Origin: Bryobacteraceae bacterium
Lineage (GTDB): Bacteria; Acidobacteriota; Terriglobia; Bryobacterales; Bryobacteraceae
DNA: 15,355 nucleotides
Assembly (NCBI GenBank): GCA_019686145.1
Contig: JADGHK010000012.1
Location: forward strand, 1-15,355
Direction of reading: 5' to 3'
The position numbers and the translations under genes were made by a program. The notes under the pieces are model-generated. The model was not told where the DNA came from, did not search any database, and saw only the letters and a program-made list of their open reading frames with translations. Positions 7,315 to 14,569 of the stretch are shown here, piece by piece; position 1 is the stretch's first letter; each line of letters starts with the position of its first letter.

Positions 7315-9126
7315 TCAACAACTCGACACCGGCAAATGCTTTCCGCAGTAACCAATCACAATCTTCTCCTTGTCGGCGTCCCAGTGGAAATGCACCCGAA
7401 TTGTCTTCGTCACGTCGTTCGCCACGCCAATCTTCAGATGGCGGAACATCTCGACTTCTCTGCCGTCATACAGGAACGTTCTCAGCCGCCGCATGGCCTT
7501 ATTCCGCATGACCGTTTCGGACTCCTTGGCTGCGTATTCATTATTAGAGAAAACGGTCCGTGCCCGGCTGTCACCTTCGTTCATCAGCTTACTGCGATAG
7601 TCAGTAACTAACTTTCTCAGCAGGCGCATTAATTCGCGGCCATTCGCGAATCCGTTCATCTCTTCCGCACTGCTCCGTGCACTTGGAAGCACAATACACT
7701 TGTCTGGGTACACTTTCTCGAGAAGGTCCAGACAGTCCAAGGGCGATGGTTCATCGCGCCATGCGAGCTCTACGAGCTCAGTCACGTCAATTCCATCCGA
7801 GGGACTTTCGCGCGCCTGCGAAAGCCGATCTTTGAGAGATTGGATCGTATAGTCCTTCCTAGCACTTTCCTTTTTGGCGTCTTCCAGTTCTTCTCTTAAC
7901 GTCGCAACTGTAGCCTCTAATTGTGAGTTCTGGTTAACGAGCTCATCAAAGTACTCAATTTGTTTAGCCGCCTCGTTCTCAGCCTTCTCCAACTCGAGGC
8001 GCAACTGCTCCGCAGTCATGCGCAGGCTCTTTTCACGGGCAGCATGCATGCGCCGCCGTATCGCAAGCTGGGCTACGCCCTCCGGCCGAATGCGCTCTCG
8101 CAGTCGCTGAACATTTGTGTTATTCGTCACCCATTTCAGCAAGTGGGAAATTCGCTCATGCTGGTTGCTTCCCCAATCAAGGATCTCGTCAGACAAAAAC
8201 AGTTTGTTGCGCACAATGCCAGTTGGCGTTGGTGTGAACAGCACATTTACAGCGCCACCCCACGCTGAGAACTGCTGCCCTAGGACCTCTGCCATGTCAT
8301 AGCTGTTGAAGTTTCGATGAATCTGAACGACCTGGCCTAGCCCGATGAGTACCTGCTGCAAATCCTCGACGTCCAGTAGGTACTCTCCTTCTTTGGTCGG
8401 ACTCACAAGCAAGAGCGGGCAATCTCTTTCCTGGCGCCCTATCTCCACTGCTAACGCATGATACGAGTCCATGTCCTCGCCAACCGACTTCACTTCTAGG
8501 GCGCCGACGGAAGGGGCGAACGATGCTGTGGGCGTCTGCTCAACGTTCTTGACGACGTACCGAATCACCCGAGGGCACGATGGCGCAACCGGGCTCTGGC
8601 CGGCCAGGACACTGCTCTCATCCGTTCTTAGAACGCACGAGAAGTTGACGCACTGTCTCACTCTTTTGAAGCCTAGTTCCGTGATCCAGTGTCGTCCACG
8701 AACGCTGTCGTCGGGGTTTCTCAAGGTCCAAGCATAAAGCACAGGTTCTTCCTCGTCCGTCGCTACAATCCTCAGCCGCGACGGGGCGGCGATGCGGCTG
8801 CCATCGAAACGCGTAAAGCTGCGACAGCCCTCGAACTCGCCCTCCCGTCTCAACTGGTCGGGGTGCAACCCAAAGCCAAGCTGTTCCTTCAACCACCCGC
8901 CAATTGCTTTGAAAAGTGCTTCCTCTACTCCTTCGCCCTCGAAACGAAAATGATTCGCATAGACCAACATCAACAACTCTCCGAAACTGAACTCCAACCA
9001 CTCATTCAATAAGTCCGGTGCATGCCGGCTGCCTTGTACGCCGTAGATCTCATTAAGAGAGAACGTTTGACATATATTACACAATGCTCCAAATTGTGGT
9101 GATTTCAGGCGCACTAACTCCGGCAC
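7315..9126 (-). CDS. Uncharacterised coiled-coil protein, possible defence or stress function
   Basis: 603 residues from GTG at 9126, the first usable start in this frame. I do not recognise a named family. Residues 1-110 contain a CNIC pair (16-19) and a helical, acidic region. Residues about 225-345 look like an alpha/beta domain (CPLLLVSP; YLLDVEDLQQVLIGLGQVVQIHR; AWGGAVNVLFTP), a pattern I loosely associate with large uncharacterised accessory proteins. Residues about 357-440 form a charged coiled coil. The last 60 residues (RTFLYDGREVEMFRHLKIG...IRVHFHWD...KIVIGYCGKHLP) are a compact beta-rich domain resembling small stand-alone proteins of mobile regions. No signal peptide or membrane segment is seen, so it is probably cytoplasmic. 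The DNA is visibly richer in A+T than its neighbours and is surrounded by gene remnants, which suggests horizontal transfer. A role in phage defence is a guess from context. Confidence 0.7.
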   Translation of the reverse strand: MPELVRLKSPQFGALCNICQTFSLNEIYGVQGSRHAPDLLNEWLEFSFGELLMLVYANHFRFEGEGVEEALFKAIGGWLKEQLGFGLHPDQLRREGEFEGCRSFTRFDGSRIAAPSRLRIVATDEEEPVLYAWTLRNPDDSVRGRHWITELGFKRVRQCVNFSCVLRTDESSVLAGQSPVAPSCPRVIRYVVKNVEQTPTASFAPSVGALEVKSVGEDMDSYHALAVEIGRQERDCPLLLVSPTKEGEYLLDVEDLQQVLIGLGQVVQIHRNFNSYDMAEVLGQQFSAWGGAVNVLFTPTPTGIVRNKLFLSDEILDWGSNQHERISHLLKWVTNNTNVQRLRERIRPEGVAQLAIRRRMHAAREKSLRMTAEQLRLELEKAENEAAKQIEYFDELVNQNSQLEATVATLREELEDAKKESARKDYTIQSLKDRLSQARESPSDGIDVTELVELAWRDEPSPLDCLDLLEKVYPDKCIVLPSARSSAEEMNGFANGRELMRLLRKLVTDYRSKLMNEGDSRARTVFSNNEYAAKESETVMRNKAMRRLRTFLYDGREVEMFRHLKIGVANDVTKTIRVHFHWDADKEKIVIGYCGKHLPVSSC

Positions 9127-9424
9127 AATGAAGAACCGTTCTGGTAATAAGGGCGGAACTAGTGGAAGTCATAGTACCTTATGTTGAAGGCCTTTGACGC
9201 GCCTCTTTCGTTTGCTGCCGCCAAGCGCACGTTGGGTTAGGTGCTCTCACTGACTCTTGCAGAAAACGCTTCCCGCAAAGTGTTAACTGAGTGTAGAATT
9301 GACTTTCTTTTTCATCGTTGACGTGATCAATCTGTATAGGCGTGGTACGGGAGTACCAGAACTCTATCTGCAAATGTTGATGAAGCCATGTGGTTCGCGG
9401 TAAGCCGTGCCTGATAGAGACGCC
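9127..9424. other. A+T-richer upstream region of the 603-residue gene
   Basis: About 300 nt without a certain gene. It holds a possible 64-codon minus-strand ORF (9373-9179) and an ATG at 9172 preceded by AAGGT (9180-9176), in a frame one base away from the 603-residue gene. No clear -35/-10 pair, tRNA or repeat was found. Confidence 0.5.
9179..9373 (-). CDS. Possible small protein upstream of the 603-residue gene
   Basis: A 64-codon reading frame starting at TTG 9373, with no ATG in frame and no good ribosome site. The peptide (IEFWYSRTTPIQIDHVND ... LTLCGKRF ... NPTCAW) has natural-looking composition, and its H, LCGK and PTC residues recall small zinc-ribbon-like proteins. However, the second Cys of a final CxxC is missing, so it may be a decayed gene. 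Its stop overlaps the AAGGT ribosome-site-like sequence at 9180-9176, so it may have formed an operon with the large gene downstream. It could also be a chance ORF. Confidence 0.3.
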   Translation of the reverse strand: MQIEFWYSRTTPIQIDHVNDEKESQFYTQLTLCGKRFLQESVRAPNPTCAWRQQTKEARQRPST

Positions 9425-9735
9425 ATGAGAGTTCTGACGCAGCTTCTAACTGTGTGGGCGGTCGTAGGAATCGCCGCGACGCCGCCGCAAGGATCGGGAT
9501 CGGTTCGCCTCATTCGTACATACGGCGAGGGCAAGCTAAGTAGTTACAGTGAACTGTTGGACCTCTCAAATGATGGTGGTCTTCTGCTCTCCAACGAGGT
9601 CCGGTTTGGTCGCTGCCCCGAGGGGAAGCCCCACTGCTGTTTTGAGAAACTTGTTGTCCATGATACAAAAACCGGCCAGCGGATTGGCAAACTGCCGAGC
9701 CAAGCGGGAGGCCTAGCGCTCGCGGAGGGTCGCGC
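9425..9735 (+). pseudogene. 3'-truncated secreted protein, possibly a beta-propeller
   Basis: From ATG 9425 (the GTG at 9407 is less likely) the frame gives a signal peptide (MRVLTQLLTVWAVVGIAATP). About 70 residues follow that read like the first blade of a WD40/TolB-type propeller: VRLIRTYGEGKLSSYSELLDLS...GGLLLSNEV...LVVHDTKTGQRIGKL. After about 9705 the frame runs into the opposite-strand 3' end of the sigma-factor gene and becomes low-complexity Pro/Arg sequence. A real propeller protein would need several hundred more residues, so this is the front end of a gene cut off at the sigma-factor boundary. The propeller call is tentative; the truncation is better supported. Confidence 0.5.
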
Positions 9736-9741
9736 TAGCCC
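9710..9741. terminator. Inverted repeat at the 3' end of the sigma-factor gene
   Basis: GGCCTAGCGC (9710-9719) and GCGCTAGCCC (9732-9741) pair with 9 of 10 matches around a 12-nt loop. The right arm includes the TAG stop of the sigma gene. No T-run follows on either strand, so a Rho-independent terminator is only a possibility. The hairpin also marks the junction with the truncated gene on the left. Confidence 0.35.
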
Positions 9742-10652
9742 GCCGCCAAGTGACGTAACTTGTCCGGATTGCGCACTACGTAGAGCGCCCGCACGACGTC
9801 GCCTTCAATCTCGAACGCCGCGGTTTGCACCGGCCCCTCGGGTGCGTCCACAATGAGAGCGGGCATGCCGTTGATGGTCGCAAGGCGCACGGTGAAATCA
9901 TCCCGCCACCATGCATCCGGACGTTTCCGCGAGACCTCGATCAGGAACTTCGCCACGCTATCGGCGCCATCGATGACGTTCAAAGCCGCCCGCACTTTGC
10001 CGCCACCGTCCGTAACGACGCGCGCGTCGCTCGCTAGCAGGTGCATCAGCCCGGTGAGATCGCCGGACTGAGTTGCGGCCGCAAACGCGGAGATGAGTTG
10101 AGCGTGTTTCGGATCGATTCTGCCCGATGGCCGGGTTGCGCCGCGTGGCCGCAATTCGCGAATATGCGCGCGTGCGCGCGCCGCAAGCTGCCGGCATGCC
10201 GGCTCGCTCCTCTCCAGCGCCGCTGCGACTTCGCTGAACGAGAAGTCGAAGACGTCATGCAGCAGGAAGGCCGCGCGCTCGAGTGGAGATAGCCGGTCGA
10301 GCATCAAAAGCAGCGCTATCGACAGATCCTCAGCCAATTCGGTGCGGCTGTCGGGTGCGAGCGCTGCTGTGTCAATCACCGGCTCCGGCAGCCAGGGACC
10401 GACGTACTCCTCGCGGCGGGCGCGGGCCGACGTCAGCAAGTCGAGACAAATCCGTGTCGCCGTAGTCATCAGAAAGGCCCTCGGGTCCAACACGGTGTCG
10501 CGATCGGCCGCATGCCAGCGCAAGTATGTCTCCTGCACGACATCCTCGGCGTCAGCCATTGACCCGAGCATGCGGTACGCAAGACCGAGCAAGCGCCGGC
10601 GGTACGGCTCGAAACCGGCGGCCGGATCTGAAATAGGACTCGTGGAGCTCAC
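9735..10652 (-). CDS. sigJ: ECF41/SigJ-type RNA polymerase sigma factor with C-terminal SnoaL-like domain
   Basis: 305 residues from GTG at 10652. Sigma region 2 spans about residues 10-75 (YRRRLLGLAYRMLGSMADAE DVVQETYLRW, with the D..D.VQE core). A linker with WLPEP follows at 87-91, then region 4 at about 105-165 (LSPLERAAFLLHDVFDFSF; EVAAAL as the helix-turn-helix). Residues 180-305 are a SnoaL-like domain with DGGGK (215-219) and NGMPA (261-265), the signature motifs of group ECF41. In that group this fused domain controls activity in place of a separate anti-sigma factor. The start is chosen because GTGA overlaps the stop of the upstream DUF6223-type gene by 4 nt, a coupled arrangement; the open frame further upstream only shadows that gene. 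A promoter matching the ECF41 signature precedes the operon, suggesting autoregulation. Confidence 0.92.
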   Translation of the reverse strand: MSSTSPISDPAAGFEPYRRRLLGLAYRMLGSMADAEDVVQETYLRWHAADRDTVLDPRAFLMTTATRICLDLLTSARARREEYVGPWLPEPVIDTAALAPDSRTELAEDLSIALLLMLDRLSPLERAAFLLHDVFDFSFSEVAAALERSEPACRQLAARARAHIRELRPRGATRPSGRIDPKHAQLISAFAAATQSGDLTGLMHLLASDARVVTDGGGKVRAALNVIDGADSVAKFLIEVSRKRPDAWWRDDFTVRLATINGMPALIVDAPEGPVQTAAFEIEGDVVRALYVVRNPDKLRHLAAG

Positions 10653-11098
10653 GTTGTCAGCCCCGACTCCAAGGCGGTTCGGCGGCAGCGGGCCAGAGCC
10701 AGCGCACCAAGGCCGAGGGCGACCAGGCCTAGGACGAGCGCTGCAGCGCCACCGACGACTCCGTTGCCTGTGCCGGGACCTCCCGTGGCGACCGACAGAT
10801 TCAGACCGCCATTCACAGCGGCGATTCCCCCTGCCAGCAGGGCGCCGACGGCTCCGGCTCGCGGAGAGCGAGTGCCGGAACGGCTGGCGGGGCGGGCCAG
10901 AGCGCGCGCCCCGATGACCACGCCAGCCGTTGCCAAAAGAGCTGCTGTGGTGGCCCAAAGTCGACGGGCGGTCGGGCCGTGAACTGTGGTAACCGCTGGT
11001 TCGGAAAGGTGCGCGGCCGCCAGCACGGCATAGACGAGCCCACCGAATAGGGCTGCTGTAAGCAAGGGGATAAGGATCATAGCGAAGGTTCGTCTCAT
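10649..11098 (-). CDS. DUF6223-type four-helix membrane protein
   Basis: 149 residues from ATG at 11098 (MRRTFAMILIPLL). Four hydrophobic segments are visible at about 8-30, 47-68, 82-104 and 113-136, with a Gly-rich GTGNGVVGG motif at 109-117 and a basic tail (ARCRR). This layout matches small membrane proteins I know as DUF6223; their function is unknown. The frame is open up to 11200, but the 11098 start fits the ECF41-like promoter at 11154-11128, which would start transcription near 11120. The stop TGA overlaps the sigma-factor GTG start as GTGA. The gene pair may be a regulatory or membrane-stress unit in which this protein is a target or partner of the sigma factor. A fragment of a related gene lies at 6812-6860. 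Confidence 0.8.
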   Translation of the reverse strand: MRRTFAMILIPLLTAALFGGLVYAVLAAAHLSEPAVTTVHGPTARRLWATTAALLATAGVVIGARALARPASRSGTRSPRAGAVGALLAGGIAAVNGGLNLSVATGGPGTGNGVVGGAAALVLGLVALGLGALALARCRRTALESGLTT

Positions 11099-11127
11099 AT
11101 TTTCGCTCTCAGGGTCTCCAATGCTGG

Positions 11128-11154
11128 GACGGGATAGGTCCTCCGAATGTGACA
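11128..11154 (-). promoter_or_regulatory. Predicted ECF41 sigma-factor promoter
   Basis: On the minus strand TGTCACA (11154-11148) is followed after exactly 16 nt by CGTC (11131-11128). From memory, TGTCACA and CGTC with such spacing are the -35 and -10 signature of ECF41 promoters. Transcription would begin near 11120, about 22 nt before the ATG of the DUF6223-type gene, whose operon includes an ECF41 sigma factor. The site also overlaps the broken 5' edge of the ABC-exporter remnant. Confidence 0.75.
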
Positions 11155-11379
11155 TCGCTTCCCGCCGGATACGACACAGAAATTGGCGAACGTGGCGCAA
11201 GGCTCAAGGGCCGGACGACGATAGTGGTAGCTCACCGGCTCAGTACTGTCAGGTCTGCCGATCGTATACTAGTCATCCAGAACGGCTGTATTGTGGAGGC
11301 CGGCAGACATGATGAGCTGCTCGAGCATGGCCATCTTTATCATCGGCTTATAGAGAGTCAGGCGGCGGCATCTGCCTGA
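11149..11379 (+). pseudogene. MsbA-type ABC exporter remnant lacking the ATPase core
   Basis: 76 codons remain. The first part (TSLPAGYDTEIGERGARL) is the stretch just before the LSGGQ signature in ABC exporter nucleotide-binding domains. It runs straight into KGRTTIVVAHRLSTVRSADR and then ILVIQNGCIVEAGRHDELL, the H-loop and C-terminal end. The LSGGQ signature, Walker B and D-loop (about 50 residues) that should lie between are missing, with the join near 11205. The membrane domain and Walker A are also absent, since similarity starts abruptly at about 11149. Such a product cannot hydrolyse ATP. It is a relic left between the DUF6223 operon and the ADOP permease; an intact source gene elsewhere in the genome is possible. 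Confidence 0.85.
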
Positions 11380-11415
11380 CCTTTTTCTGTATGATTGCGA
11401 AGCGATAAAACGGCT

Positions 11416-13848
11416 ATGACCGAAATCTTCGAGGACTTCCGGCACACGATACGCGGATTGCTGCGGTCGCCCGCATATACAATCACATGCCTGCTCACGA
11501 TGACGATTGGCATCGGAGCAACCATCACGATACTGAGCGTCGTTTATTCAGTGCTGTTCAAGCCGCTGCCTTTTGCAGAGCCGGATCGACTGGTAGCGAT
11601 CGCCCGTGAAGGCAGCACGCGCCTCAGCGGTCAAATCTTTCTGCAGATCCGGGAGCATGCGCGCAGCTTTGAACACGTTGTGGGTCAGAGCGGTCGCCTC
11701 GGCTGGAATGTGATCGCCGGGCAGGAAGCCGAGTATCTCGAGGGGTTCCGGATCTCCAGAGGTTACTTTGCCGCGCTGGGGATCCGGCCGGCGCTTGGCC
11801 GCGAGTTTACAGAGCAGGAAGATCAGCCGGGCGGCCCTAGCGCTGTAATCCTCAGCGGCGAGTTATGGCGGCGCCGGTTTCAGGAGCGCGCCGACGTTAT
11901 CGGGACGACTGTTCTATTAGGCGGGGTGCCGCATACCGTCGTAGGGGTCATGCCGGCCGGCATCCAGACTTTCCCCGCCGCTGATCTCTGGACGCCGCTG
12001 CGGGTTTCTCCGGCGGATAATTCGTGGAACTATGATGTGTTCGCTCGCTTACGCGGCGGCGTTACTGTCGCTCAGGCGACGAGCGAGATCCAGTCATTGC
12101 GTGCCTCGCTCGTGGTGACCGGTCCCAACCGGGATACACAGCCGCCAGCTCTCATTGTCACGCCGTACCAGACCGCTCTCGTCGGGGACAAGAGCCGGGC
12201 GCTTTACGTTCTGCTGGCGGCAGTCACGCTGCTGCTCGTAATCGCGTGCGCGAACGTCGCTGCCCTCCAGCTCGTGCGCGGCACAGCCCGGTTGCGGGAG
12301 CTGGCAGTCCGAATCGCGCTCGGAGGACGCCGCCGGGTGGTGCAACTGTTGCTCGTCGAAGCAGCGGTCCACGCGGTTCTCGCCGCGTCCTTTGGTCTGG
12401 CGGCCGCCTTGTGGGCAATCCGCATTGCTCCGACGTTCGTGCCTGAGGAACTCCTGGCTCAGACTCGTGTCAGCGTGGAGTGGCCGGTTGTGCTGGCATC
12501 GGTCGGGCTGGCCGTTGTGACGGTCGTTCTTTGTGCATTAGTGCCAGCTCTGGACCTTGCGCAGACCGGCATTCATACGGCGCTTCAGTCCGGAGCGGCC
12601 CGGCATACGGCCAGCGCTCACACCGTTCGCCGGCTGCGGGTTATTGCCTCCGGTGAGATGGCCCTCACCGCTGTCTTGCTTGTCGCAGCGGGATTACTGA
12701 TCAAAACCTACACAAACATGCGCCGCGCCGAGCTCGGCTTCGATCCCCGGAATGTCCTTGTCGCATCGATGTCTCTGCGTGGCTCGCTCGATGGGATGGA
12801 GCCGCTGGCGTTCTTCGACCGAGCTCTGGCTCGCTTGCGGGAAGTGCCGGGTGTGGAAAGTGCGGCCGTTGCGAGCAGTATTCCGGTCGATCGCGGGCTC
12901 AACCTCCCGATTGAATCCCCGCCGGAGCGTGCTTCGCGGGAGGTTATTTCGGTGGACTGGGTGTACGTATCTCCTGATTACTTCGAAACGCTTCGCATCC
13001 CGCTGCTGCGCGGTCGCCGGTTTACCCCGCATGACCGGAGCGCCGGCGCGCCGGTGGCCATTGTCAATGAGGCCTTTGCGCGCGAGTATTTCGGAGGGCC
13101 AGCGGCGCTTGGGCGGCAAATTCGTCTTGTCAAAGGTTTGCAAGGAGACCCGCCGCGTGAGATCGTCGGCATCGTGGGCAATGTAAAGAGCGCCAGTTCC
13201 GCGGCGCAATCCGACGCGCCAAATGCGCTCGCCGCAGCTGCGCCGCCAACGATCTATGTTCCGGTTGCTCAGGTGCCTCCTGGCCTCATGAACCTGGCGC
13301 ACAATTTTGTGCATGTTCATTGGATTGTCCGCGGACGCGGCATGGATGCGGAAACGCAAGCCGCCGTCAGAGCGACACTTGCAAGAGAGCAGCCTCTGCT
13401 TCCGGTCATCGGTTTGCGGTCCATGGCCGAAGTCGTCGCGGAAGCAATCGCGACCGAACGATTCCACGCGGTCATCGTCGCGGCGTTCGCGATCGTTGCG
13501 ATGATTCTCGCCGGCGTCGGCCTCTATGCGCTTTTTGCTTACAGCGTGAAGCAGCGTACGCAGGAAATCGGCATCCGGATGGCGCTGGGCGCCCGTCCTG
13601 CGGACATTGTTGCTCAATTTGGCCGGGAGGCCCTGAGCATTTCCGTGATCGCGATCGGCGCCGGTTTCGGTTTGGCCCTCGCGCTGTCGCGAGTTCTCCA
13701 AAGTGTCATTTGGGGAGTAGAGGCACTCGACCCGGGAACATACATTACTGCAGCCGGCTTGCTCGTACTCTGCGGGATTGCGGTAACTCTGGCGTCAGCC
13801 GGTCGTGCGGCACGCATTGACCCCGCTGACGCCCTGCGTTCGGAGTAG
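11416..13848 (+). CDS. ADOP-family orphan ABC permease (MacB-PCD and two FtsX domains)
   Basis: 810 residues from ATG at 11416; an in-frame TTG at 11395 is less likely. Order: cytoplasmic helix with RGLLRSPAYT, membrane helix 1 (about 22-48), a first MacB-type periplasmic domain (about 55-250), a block of four membrane helices (about 260-282, 319-340, 356-378, 409-433), a second periplasmic domain (about 440-680), and three closing helices (about 684-711, 740-762, 777-800). The FtsX signature RELAVRIALGGRRR and its second copy TQEIGIRMALGARPADI are both present, and the end (ARIDPADALRSE) is typical. This duplicated permease class is abundant in Acidobacteria, usually without an ATPase gene alongside. 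The only ATPase-like DNA here is the broken exporter upstream, which belongs to a different ABC class. The substrate is unknown. Confidence 0.93.
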   Translation: MTEIFEDFRHTIRGLLRSPAYTITCLLTMTIGIGATITILSVVYSVLFKPLPFAEPDRLVAIAREGSTRLSGQIFLQIREHARSFEHVVGQSGRLGWNVIAGQEAEYLEGFRISRGYFAALGIRPALGREFTEQEDQPGGPSAVILSGELWRRRFQERADVIGTTVLLGGVPHTVVGVMPAGIQTFPAADLWTPLRVSPADNSWNYDVFARLRGGVTVAQATSEIQSLRASLVVTGPNRDTQPPALIVTPYQTALVGDKSRALYVLLAAVTLLLVIACANVAALQLVRGTARLRELAVRIALGGRRRVVQLLLVEAAVHAVLAASFGLAAALWAIRIAPTFVPEELLAQTRVSVEWPVVLASVGLAVVTVVLCALVPALDLAQTGIHTALQSGAARHTASAHTVRRLRVIASGEMALTAVLLVAAGLLIKTYTNMRRAELGFDPRNVLVASMSLRGSLDGMEPLAFFDRALARLREVPGVESAAVASSIPVDRGLNLPIESPPERASREVISVDWVYVSPDYFETLRIPLLRGRRFTPHDRSAGAPVAIVNEAFAREYFGGPAALGRQIRLVKGLQGDPPREIVGIVGNVKSASSAAQSDAPNALAAAAPPTIYVPVAQVPPGLMNLAHNFVHVHWIVRGRGMDAETQAAVRATLAREQPLLPVIGLRSMAEVVAEAIATERFHAVIVAAFAIVAMILAGVGLYALFAYSVKQRTQEIGIRMALGARPADIVAQFGREALSISVIAIGAGFGLALALSRVLQSVIWGVEALDPGTYITAAGLLVLCGIAVTLASAGRAARIDPADALRSE

Positions 13849-13927
13849 TTCCAATTCAGTACGCGCCGCTTCGGATCGCAGCCAGATGGCGGCGGAGAAC
13901 TTAGCCGTGGGCGAAACCCGCCTCATT

Positions 13928-13945
13928 CGTTGAACTGCTTCAACG
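13928..13945. terminator. Small hairpin between convergent genes
   Basis: CGTTGAA (13928-13934) and TTCAACG (13939-13945) form a perfect 7-bp stem with a 4-nt loop, overlapping the stop codon of the 205-residue gene. It lies between the convergent ADOP and 205-residue genes. It has no T-run, so termination is uncertain. Confidence 0.35.
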
Positions 13946-14557
13946 CTGCTCGAGAGAAGCTTTGATTTCACGGATGATCTCATCTATGGTCAATCCTTCG
14001 TATGCCTTACGAAGCAGGTCTGGCTGACTCGTGCGCAGCGTCATTCTGCCGTTATGAAACGGAAATAAACCAGACCAGACTCCCGTAACTACGTAACGGT
14101 TCTCACTCAGAGTCAGGTTCGGGCGGTTGTCTTTGGTTAAGAACAACAGATACTTCTCTCCTGGCTCGACGAGTGAATACTGCATGGGTTGTATAGACAG
14201 TTCTCCTTTGGTCCCGCCGCGTTGTGCGATCACCAATGATTTCAAGTCTGCTGGTCCTTTGATTGTGCGCTCGACTTGGACCGCAGCGTCCGTTTCAAGA
14301 GACCGAATGCCAGTTTCGCGAACTGCGAGGATCGATGTTACCGTACCCTCCACGACAACATCGGCCATGTCATACAGGTGCTTGAGAGACCTTGGAATGT
14401 CCTTTGGGTTTGGGGTTATATAAAGTTGTCCGCCGCCTCGTATAGGCGGATCCTCTCCCCGCTTTCGTCTGGCGTCATTTGCTTGTAAATAGCCCAGGGG
14501 GACAACGATTGAGGCTATTAATATAGCAGCAATGGGAGCCGTGCTTGTGTTCATCAT
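13940..14557 (-). CDS. Secreted protein of unknown function
   Basis: 205 residues from ATG 14557; a second ATG follows directly at 14554. The N-terminus has a hydrophobic signal or anchor segment at about residues 8-24 (AAILIASIVVPLGYL), so the protein is probably periplasmic or membrane-tethered. Residues about 63-170 read like a beta-barrel (OB-like) domain: MADVVVEGTVTSI, AAVQVERTIKG, LVIAQRGG, YSLVEPGEKYLLFLTKD, NRYVVTGVWSGLFPF. The pattern ADVVVxGTV...KG......GE.YLLFL recurs in many uncharacterised secreted bacterial proteins, with no function I can name. The C-terminus (LTIDEIIREIKASL) is a helix. The stop of a metalloprotease fragment on the same strand lies 12 nt upstream, so the two were probably neighbours in one operon before the protease was truncated. 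The ribosome site is weak. Confidence 0.75.
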   Translation of the reverse strand: MMNTSTAPIAAILIASIVVPLGYLQANDARRKRGEDPPIRGGGQLYITPNPKDIPRSLKHLYDMADVVVEGTVTSILAVRETGIRSLETDAAVQVERTIKGPADLKSLVIAQRGGTKGELSIQPMQYSLVEPGEKYLLFLTKDNRPNLTLSENRYVVTGVWSGLFPFHNGRMTLRTSQPDLLRKAYEGLTIDEIIREIKASLEQR

Positions 14558-14569
14558 GTGCGTAAATCT

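Noticed and set aside
10653..10958. N-terminal extension of the sigma-factor frame
   Set aside because: It overlaps the DUF6223-type gene and is Arg/Gly-rich; sigma region 2 begins soon after the GTG at 10652, which overlaps the upstream stop.
11099..11200. Longer start for the DUF6223-type gene
   Set aside because: It would place the start inside or upstream of the predicted promoter and add a hydrophilic, non-conserved leader.
12694..13701. 335-codon minus-strand open frame inside the permease gene
   Set aside because: Antisense shadow of the ADOP gene, whose protein is clearly recognisable in the plus strand.
13864..13894. CGCCGC...GCGGCG inverted repeat after the permease
   Set aside because: 19-nt loop, only 6 bp, no T-run; expected by chance in GC-rich DNA.
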